A stretch of DNA of 64,000 nt from Gulbenkiania mobilis (lineage in GTDB: Bacteria; Pseudomonadota; Gammaproteobacteria; Burkholderiales; Chromobacteriaceae): the NCBI GenBank assembly GCA_004346645.1, contig SMDA01000002.1, positions 372,001 to 436,000 of the forward strand, in the 5' to 3' direction. Positions within the stretch are counted from its first letter, which is position 1, and each line of letters opens with the position of its first letter. Positions 58,579-64,000 of this stretch are shown in pieces. Below the pieces are notes generated by a model. That model saw nothing but the letters and a program-made list of their open reading frames with translations. It did no database searches and had not been told where the DNA came from. The translations under genes were made by a program, and so were the position numbers.

Positions 58579-60210
58579 ATGAGAACAGGGCTATCGATCG
58601 TTGCACGGCTGTATCTGGGCTTTGTCCTGGTGCTACTGGTGGTGGCGGCCATGGTGATGTCCAGCTGGACCGCCCTGCGCGAGCAGAACGCCGCCAACGG
58701 GCAGAACATCCATTCCTACCAGGTAATCACCACCATCGATGGCATGCTGGAAGCCATCGTCAACATCGAGACCGGCCAGCGCGGCTTCCTGCTGCAAGGG
58801 CAGGATACCTATCTGGAGCCCTTCGAGAACGGTCAAAAGAACTTCCAGCTCTTTTCCGACCGCGCCCGTACGCTGACCGCAGACAACCCTACAGTGCAGG
58901 GCTACCTGCAACAGGTGGACAATGCCTACCGCGACTGGCTTGAAAACTCCATCAAGCAGTCGATCGCCGCCCGGCGTGCACTGCCAGCCGAAGCGGTGAC
59001 GCTGCCGGCACTGCAGGAAATCATCAACCAGGGACATGGCAAGGCCAAGGTGGACGGCATGCGCGCCCTGTTCGCGAAGATCGTTTCAGAAGAGCAGCGT
59101 CTGCTGGAGGCGCGCCAGGCCGCGGCCGATGCCCAGCAGCAGCGTACGCAAATGGTACTTCTGGGGGGCGGCCTGCTGGCTGCGGTCCTGGGCCTGGTGA
59201 TCGCCACCCTGCTGGGACGCAAGATCGCGGCGCGGCTGCACTATACCGTGCAGTTGGCCGAAGAAGTGGCCGCAGGCAACCTGCGCGTGCAGGTGGAGCG
59301 GGGGCAGGATGACGAGATCGGCGCGGTGCTGGGGGCGTTCGCCACCATGCAGCAGCGCCTGTCGTCGATGGTGCATGCCATCCAGCAGTCCGCAGGCGAG
59401 ATCAGCCAAGCCTCGCATGAGATTACCCGCACCGCAGAGGACATCGTGCGTGCCAGCGACACCCAATCGCGGGCGGCCTCGTCGATGGCGGCCTCGGTGG
59501 AGGAAGTCACCGTCAGCATCACCCATGTGTCGGACAATGCCACCCAGGCGCAGCAGGTGTCGCAACACTCCGGCGAGCTGTCGCGTGAGAGCGGCGAGGT
59601 GATCGGCCATGCGGTTAGCGGCATTCTGCGGGTGGCCGAGGCGGTAAAGGGTGCCGCAGGCGAGATCGAGACGCTCAGCGCGCAGTCGCAGCGCATCTCC
59701 TCGGTGGTGGGGGTGATCCGCGACATCGCAGACCAGACCAACCTGCTGGCGCTCAATGCCGCCATTGAGGCTGCACGGGCCGGCGAGCAGGGCCGGGGCT
59801 TCGCGGTGGTGGCCGACGAGGTGCGCAAGCTGGCCGAGCGCACCGCCGCTTCCACGGCTGACATTGCTGGCATGATCACCCAGATCCAGACGCTCACCCG
59901 CTCGGTGGTGGAGCGCATGGGCAGCGAAGTGGCGTTGGTGAACGAGGACGTGGAGCAGGCCCACAAGGCGCAGCGCGCGGTGGACTCCATCCAGCAGAGT
60001 GCACTGGAGGTGGTGCGCATGGTGAACGACATCACCGTCGCCCTGCGTGAGCAGTCGGAAGCCAGCACGGTGATCGCCGCCAACGTCGAGCAGATCGCCA
60101 ACATGGCCGAGGAGAACGCCTCCACGGTGGACGGCGCCCTCGCGGCCGCCAAGCGGCAGACCGAACTGGCGGGGCGCTTGCAGGAGGCGGTGTCGCAGTT
60201 CCGCGTCTGA
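58579..60210 (+). CDS. Methyl-accepting chemotaxis protein with CHASE3 sensor
   Basis: 543-residue transmembrane chemoreceptor. TM1 about 8-28 ([20 protein letters not shown]), periplasmic CHASE3 domain about 40-180 ([20 protein letters not shown] is its signature), TM2 about 193-213, HAMP, then the cytosolic signalling hairpin with tip [20 protein letters not shown] (about 392-411). The ligand is unknown. No che genes are near. GGGAGA precedes ATG 58579. It is followed by a DUS-like repeat and a terminator. Confidence 0.92.
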   Translation: MRTGLSIVARLYLGFVLVLLVVAAMVMSSWTALREQNAANGQNIHSYQVITTIDGMLEAIVNIETGQRGFLLQGQDTYLEPFENGQKNFQLFSDRARTLTADNPTVQGYLQQVDNAYRDWLENSIKQSIAARRALPAEAVTLPALQEIINQGHGKAKVDGMRALFAKIVSEEQRLLEARQAAADAQQQRTQMVLLGGGLLAAVLGLVIATLLGRKIAARLHYTVQLAEEVAAGNLRVQVERGQDDEIGAVLGAFATMQQRLSSMVHAIQQSAGEISQASHEITRTAEDIVRASDTQSRAASSMAASVEEVTVSITHVSDNATQAQQVSQHSGELSRESGEVIGHAVSGILRVAEAVKGAAGEIETLSAQSQRISSVVGVIRDIADQTNLLALNAAIEAARAGEQGRGFAVVADEVRKLAERTAASTADIAGMITQIQTLTRSVVERMGSEVALVNEDVEQAHKAQRAVDSIQQSALEVVRMVNDITVALREQSEASTVIAANVEQIANMAEENASTVDGALAAAKRQTELAGRLQEAVSQFRV

Positions 60211-60213
60211 GTG

Positions 60214-60225
60214 CTTCGGCCAACC
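60214..60225 (-). repeat. DUS-like 12-mer after chemoreceptor gene
   Basis: Exact intergenic copy four bases after the chemoreceptor stop and directly before its terminator. Confidence 0.8.
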
Positions 60226-60236
60226 CTGACCCTGCC

Positions 60237-60262
60237 AACGCCCTCCTGCGAGGGCGTTTTTG
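60237..60262 (+). terminator. Terminator after CHASE3 chemoreceptor gene
   Basis: 9-bp stem AACGCCCTC / GAGGGCGTT, four-base loop, then TTTGC after two stem T. Confidence 0.92.
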
Positions 60263-60349
60263 CTGCGCCACAGCAGGGCTTGTCGCATGCGCTTCAATGC
60301 GGTTAGTCTAGACCGGACGCCAAAACCGAAAACGACAGGACGATTCGCC

Positions 60350-61417
60350 ATGCAGCGCCAGACCGACGACGTACGCATCCGGGAAATCAAAGAACTCTTG
60401 CCCCCGATTGCCCACCTCTACGAACTGCCGATCAACGAGGCCGCCTCCGAACTGATCTACAGCACCCGCCGCGACATCTCGGCCCTGTTGCATGGGGAAG
60501 ACGACCGCCTGCTGGTGGTGGTGGGCCCCTGTTCGATTCACGATCCGGCGGCGGCGGAAGAGTATGCGCGGCGCCTGCTGGCCGAACGGCAGCGCCATGC
60601 CGGCGAACTGGTGGTGGTGATGCGTGTGTACTTTGAGAAGCCGCGCACTACGGTCGGCTGGAAGGGCCTGATCAACGATCCGCACCTGAACGAGAGCTAC
60701 GACATCAATGCCGGGCTGCGTATGGCGCGGCGCCTGCTGCTGTCGCTCAATACGCTGGGCGTGCCGGCAGCCACCGAATTTCTGGACATGATCACGCCGC
60801 AGTACTTTGCCGACCTGATCTCGTGGGGCGCAATCGGCGCGCGCACTACCGAAAGCCAGGTGCATCGCGAGTTGGCCTCGGGCCTGTCCTGCCCGGTCGG
60901 GTTCAAGAACGGTACGGATGGCAACCTGAAGATTGCCGTGGACGCGATCCGCGCAGCCAGCCAGCCCCACCACTTCCTGTCGGTGACCAAGACCGGACAT
61001 TCGGCGATCGTGGCCACGGGCGGCAACCCGGACTGTCACGTCATCCTGCGCGGCGGCAAGGAGCCCAACTACTCGGCCGAACACGTGAAGGCTGCTGCTG
61101 CCGAGCTGACCTCGGTGGGGCTGGCGCCCAAGGTGATGGTGGATTTCAGTCACGCCAACAGCCGCAAAGACTACCGACGCCAGATGGAGGTTACCACCGA
61201 CGTGGCCGGCCAGATCGCGGGGGGCGATACTTCCATTTTCGGCGTGATGATCGAGAGCCACCTGGTCGAGGGCCGGCAGGATCTGAAGCCCGGTGCGGCA
61301 CTGGCCTACGGCCAGAGCATCACCGACGCCTGCATCGGCTGGGATGCCACACTCGATGCCCTGGCTACCTTGGCCGAAGCGGTGAAGGCGCGACGCGCGC
61401 GCAGCGGTGCCGCCTGA
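60350..61417 (+). CDS. aroG: 3-deoxy-7-phosphoheptulonate (DAHP) synthase, AroG type
   Basis: First step of aromatic amino-acid synthesis, joining PEP and erythrose 4-phosphate (a product of tkt). 355 residues, class I-alpha. Landmarks are VVVGPCSIHDPAAAEEYARRL (in outline, about 58-78), RVYFEKPRTTVGWKGLINDPHL (about 90-111), ARTTESQVHRELASGLSCPVGFKNGTDG (in outline, about 164-191) and VDFSHANSRKDYRRQ (about 263-277). Feedback specificity (Phe, Tyr or Trp) cannot be assigned by eye. ATG 60350 follows AGGA. Confidence 0.95.
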   Translation: MQRQTDDVRIREIKELLPPIAHLYELPINEAASELIYSTRRDISALLHGEDDRLLVVVGPCSIHDPAAAEEYARRLLAERQRHAGELVVVMRVYFEKPRTTVGWKGLINDPHLNESYDINAGLRMARRLLLSLNTLGVPAATEFLDMITPQYFADLISWGAIGARTTESQVHRELASGLSCPVGFKNGTDGNLKIAVDAIRAASQPHHFLSVTKTGHSAIVATGGNPDCHVILRGGKEPNYSAEHVKAAAAELTSVGLAPKVMVDFSHANSRKDYRRQMEVTTDVAGQIAGGDTSIFGVMIESHLVEGRQDLKPGAALAYGQSITDACIGWDATLDALATLAEAVKARRARSGAA

Positions 61418-61440
61418 AGCGAGTTACCCCGCTCCTGACA

Positions 61441-61465
61441 CAACGCCCGGCCAGACCGGGCGTTG
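61441..61465. terminator. Bidirectional hairpin between convergent aroG and TIGR00266 genes
   Basis: 10-bp perfect stem CAACGCCCGG / CCGGGCGTTG with a five-base loop between two convergent stops. No U-run on either strand. Confidence 0.7.
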
Positions 61466-61481
61466 TGCATTCGGGCACGGC

Positions 61482-62276
61482 TCAGTCCCGTCCGTCGAGC
61501 AGGTTGCCCAGCGAGCCGAGCACCGAGCCCTGTTCGCTCGAACCGCCCCCTGCGCGCGGGCTGGCGGCCACGATGCGGTCGGCCAGCCGGGAGAGCGGCA
61601 GCGACTGCAGCCATACATGGCCCGGTCCGGTCAGTTTGGCGAAGAACAAGCCCTCTCCGCCGAAGAGCGCGCTCTTGAGCTTGCCCACGTATTCGATGTC
61701 GAAGTCCACCGTCGGCTGGTAAGCCACGACGCAGCCGGTGTCCACCCGCAGCACTTCGCCGGGCGCCAGCTGCCGGCTGGTGAGCGTGCCGCCCGCATGC
61801 AGGAAGGCGTAGCCGTCCCCTTCCAGCTTTTGCATGATAAAGCCCTCACCGCCGAACAGGCCGGTGCCGATCTTGCGTTGGAAGGCGATGCCGAGGCTGA
61901 CGCCCTTGGCGGCCGCCAGAAAGCTGTCCTTCTGCGCGTACAGGGTGCCTCCCAGTTCCAGAAGGTGCACCGGCACGATCTTGCCAGGATAGGAGGCTGC
62001 AAAGGCTACGCGCCGCTTGCCGCGCGCCTGGTTGACGAAGACCGTGGTGAACAGCGACTCGCCGGTCACCAGCCGCTTGCCGGCGCCCAGCAACTTACCC
62101 ATCAGCCCGCCGCCGCTGTTCGACCCATCCCCGAAGACCGTATCCATGCTGATGCCGTCTTCCATGTAGTACATCGCGCCGGCCTCGCCCACGGCTGCTT
62201 CGCCCGGGTCGAGTTCGACTTCCACATACTGCATGTCGTCGCCGAAGATTTCGTAATCGATGACATCCATTCCCAT
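61482..62276 (-). CDS. TIGR00266/AIM24-family protein
   Basis: 264-residue protein of the AIM24-like family, widespread and of unknown function in bacteria; the fold is a tubby-like beta barrel. Features: DPGEAAVGEAGAMYYMEDGI (about 23-42), a Gly-rich stretch GDGSNSGGGLMGKLLGAGKR (about 48-67), KDSFLAAAKGVSLGIAF, and two similar blocks GLFGGEGFIMQKLEGDGYAF and ALFGGEGLFFAKLTGPGHVW, an internal repeat. AGGAG precedes ATG 62276. It follows mobA on the same strand with 28 bases between. Confidence 0.88.
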   Translation of the reverse strand: MGMDVIDYEIFGDDMQYVEVELDPGEAAVGEAGAMYYMEDGISMDTVFGDGSNSGGGLMGKLLGAGKRLVTGESLFTTVFVNQARGKRRVAFAASYPGKIVPVHLLELGGTLYAQKDSFLAAAKGVSLGIAFQRKIGTGLFGGEGFIMQKLEGDGYAFLHAGGTLTSRQLAPGEVLRVDTGCVVAYQPTVDFDIEYVGKLKSALFGGEGLFFAKLTGPGHVWLQSLPLSRLADRIVAASPRAGGGSSEQGSVLGSLGNLLDGRD

Positions 62277-62304
62277 CGTGTTGCTCCTAGGTGTATCTGC
62301 CGGT

Positions 62305-62910
62305 TCAAGGTGATTGGTCGGAAGCCTGACGGGCGCGCTCATGGGCGGCCAAGGCCTCCGGGGTGTTGAGGTTGGGTAGTGGCGGGCTGACCGCCACACG
62401 GCAATGGCGCAGGCCCTCCAGCCACCCACGGATCGAACGGCCGCCGTTTTCAAGATAGCGGACCAGGCTGGCGTGCAGCCCAGGGCGCACGGCGAGGAAG
62501 GCAGGTTGCCAGCCCTGGGTGTCCTCGGCGCTGGCCACATCCCAGCCTTCGGACAGCGGCGCGAGCAACCGGGTGGCCAAGTCCGGCGGAAGGCTGACCG
62601 CATCGCAAGGTACCATCAGCAGAGGCCGACCCGCCGCCTCGGCCAAGCCCCGCTCCAGCCCGGCCAGCGGGCCGATCGCATCACGTCCTGCGTCACACAG
62701 TACCGGATGGCCCAAGGCCCGGTATGCCTCCAGCGTGCGGTTGGCCGAAATCAGGATGCCGGACGGGGGGTGCGACTGTGTGGACAGGGCCGCCAGCACA
62801 TGCTGCACCAGCGGCCGGCCCTCCAGCATTACCCAGCCCTTGTCGACGCCGCCCATGCGCCGCCCCTCGCCGCCGGCAAGGATCAGCGCAGTGTATTCGG
62901 TCGTGGTCAT
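62305..62910 (-). CDS. mobA: Molybdenum cofactor guanylyltransferase
   Basis: Attaches GMP to molybdopterin to form the MGD cofactor of DMSO-reductase-family enzymes. 201 residues, nucleotidyltransferase fold. It starts YTALILAGGEGRRMGGVDKGWV with the GTP-binding LAGGxGxRMGxxDK motif (about 9-24). VLCDAGRDAIGPLAGLERGL (about 79-98) and MVPCDAVSLPPDL (about 109-121) contain further substrate residues. ATG 62910 fits the family. No molybdoenzyme genes are in the window. A DUS-like one-mismatch copy lies near 62739. Confidence 0.92.
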   Translation of the reverse strand: MTTTEYTALILAGGEGRRMGGVDKGWVMLEGRPLVQHVLAALSTQSHPPSGILISANRTLEAYRALGHPVLCDAGRDAIGPLAGLERGLAEAAGRPLLMVPCDAVSLPPDLATRLLAPLSEGWDVASAEDTQGWQPAFLAVRPGLHASLVRYLENGGRSIRGWLEGLRHCRVAVSPPLPNLNTPEALAAHERARQASDQSP

Positions 62911-62935
62911 GATGGGTCTCCCGGAAGCCGTGGGT

Positions 62936-63949
62936 TCACTTTGGTGGCCGGGCCGGCGTGGCGCCAGACGCATCCGGGCCTGTGTCCAGCGGCAGGGTGA
63001 TGCAGGTGATGCGTTCGTCCGCACGCTCTTCGATCGTCAGACGGGCTTCGGCATCATAGAGCAGCGCCAGCCGTTCCCGCAGGTTGTCCAGCGCGATGCC
63101 CAGCCCCGGCCGTGGTGGGGTGCCGGGTGGGGGCAGGGGATTGCGCACTTCCAGCCGCAGCTGTCCCTTCAACGTCCCCAACGCGATGGTCAGCGGCCCC
63201 GGATGCGGTGTGGGTTCGACGCCATGATGGACCGCATTTTCCACCAGGGGCTGCAGCAGCAGGGGGGGCAGCCGGGCCGCTTCCGGGGCAGTGTCCTGCC
63301 ATTGCACCTGCAGCCGCTCCCCCAGGCGTGCCTGTTCGATGTCCAGATACATCCGTGCCAGCGCCCGTTCTTCGGCCAAGGTGGACCAGCGCCGGGGCTC
63401 GGCCAGATGCGCGCGGAAGAGGTGGGCCAGGTTCTCCAGCACCCGTTCGGCCTCTTCGGGCTGGCTGCGCATCAGGGCGATGGCAGCATTGAGGCTGTTG
63501 AACAGGAAGTGCGGGCGGATGCGGGCATTGAGAGCGGTCAGCCGCGCCTCAGCCAGCACTGGTGACAGCACCCGCGCCCGCAGGGAAAAGTAATGGGCGA
63601 TCAGACCGGACACGGCCGCCGCCAGCAGCGTGTGCCGGAGCGCGGTGCCGGCATTGTGCTGCAACAGCGGTGCAAGCAGGCCGGTGCTCGCGGCCGCCAA
63701 TGCGGCCAGCGTGGCCGATGGCCAGCGGGCGCGGCTCCACCACGGCTGCAGGGCGGCCCCCAGTGCCAAGGTGGCGAAGGCGGCAGGGATGCTCCAGGCC
63801 GCCGTTTCGGCCAGGGTATCCACGGTGCCGGCCCCGTCCGTCCTCACCAGCAGCGAGGCCAGCACCAGTGCCGCCACGGCAAGCAGGATCTTCATCATCA
63901 CCCCCAGGTTGCGCAGGTCGGGGGCAGGGGGCAGCAGGGCAGGTTTCAT
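62936..63949 (-). CDS. LytS/AlgZ-type sensor histidine kinase
   Basis: 337-residue membrane kinase of the His_kinase (PF06580) family. Four to five N-terminal hydrophobic segments (about 15-130), then the phospho-acceptor motif LNARIRPHFLFNSLNAAIALM (in outline, His near 148), and the ATPase part LLLQPLVENAVHHGVEP (about 226-242, N-box) and PGLGIALDNLRERLALLY (about 285-302). Relatives AlgZ/FimS pair with AlgR/LytR-type regulators, but the next gene downstream is mobA, so the partner must lie beyond the right edge or elsewhere. Confidence 0.85.
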   Translation of the reverse strand: MKPALLPPAPDLRNLGVMMKILLAVAALVLASLLVRTDGAGTVDTLAETAAWSIPAAFATLALGAALQPWWSRARWPSATLAALAAASTGLLAPLLQHNAGTALRHTLLAAAVSGLIAHYFSLRARVLSPVLAEARLTALNARIRPHFLFNSLNAAIALMRSQPEEAERVLENLAHLFRAHLAEPRRWSTLAEERALARMYLDIEQARLGERLQVQWQDTAPEAARLPPLLLQPLVENAVHHGVEPTPHPGPLTIALGTLKGQLRLEVRNPLPPPGTPPRPGLGIALDNLRERLALLYDAEARLTIEERADERITCITLPLDTGPDASGATPARPPK

Positions 63950-64000
63950 CGGCAGGACGCCCGGGCACTATACGAACGGCATCATACCAAGACTGCCGCC

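Overview
The window is 64 kb of high-GC (about 60-65% by eye), densely coding chromosome from a Gram-negative bacterium. Gene content points to Betaproteobacteria and most likely the order Neisseriales (Chromobacterium/Laribacter-like relatives rather than Neisseria itself). The clues are LPS core genes (waaC, waaA), type IV pilus retraction and regulation genes (pilT, pilU, pilS, pilR), the yggS-proC-yggT order, a CbbA-type aldolase cluster, and a 12-bp repeat that behaves like a Neisseriaceae DNA uptake sequence. The taxonomic call is inference; there is no rRNA gene. No mobile elements, CRISPR arrays or tRNA genes were seen.

Three non-coding systems matter most. (1) A likely chromosome replication origin lies at about 19,755-20,150: six perfect DnaA boxes (TTATCCACA) and an AT-rich stretch between divergent LPS genes. 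dnaA, dnaN and gyrB are not in the window. (2) Four parS-like ParB sites (4,853; 12,208; 36,254; 52,362) surround it, two near perfect or perfect, as expected for an origin-proximal centromere region. (3) GGTTGGCCGAAG occurs 16 times exactly on both strands, half of the copies between genes, once as a perfect inverted pair forming a terminator-like hairpin. Many one-mismatch copies also exist. This looks like an undescribed DNA-uptake-sequence dialect.

Layout, left arm (1-19,700): partial cpdB, gst, a VF530-type protein, a frameshifted di-haem peroxidase next to a Fur/PerR-type regulator, an FKBP isomerase, a YdcZ-type transporter, a soluble chemoreceptor, rlhA, thiC with a TPP riboswitch, pcm-rhodanese, ung, a CNNM/CorC protein, a DUF885 peptidase-like protein, and an epimerase-glycosyltransferase pair for LPS.

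Right arm (20,200-64,000): waaC-waaA, an HD-GYP protein, hemA-prfA, pdxH, an FMN-dependent hydroxyacid dehydrogenase, the overlapping set parC-pilS-pilR, then a carbon-metabolism run tkt-gap-(ykvA)-pgk-(rhtB)-fba. Next come a HisC-like aminotransferase, lptM-lysA-GNAT opposite cyaY, ksgA, and a six-gene acidic amino-acid ABC transporter operon with duplicated ATPases and duplicated binding proteins. The window ends with thpR, pilT-pilU, yggS-proC-yggT, a small cytochrome c, dksA, a CHASE3 chemoreceptor, aroG, a TIGR00266 protein, mobA and a LytS/AlgZ-type histidine kinase.

The pilus retraction ATPases and the PilSR pair are the machinery that DNA uptake in Neisseriales depends on, so the repeat and these genes plausibly belong to one competence system. 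That link is inference.
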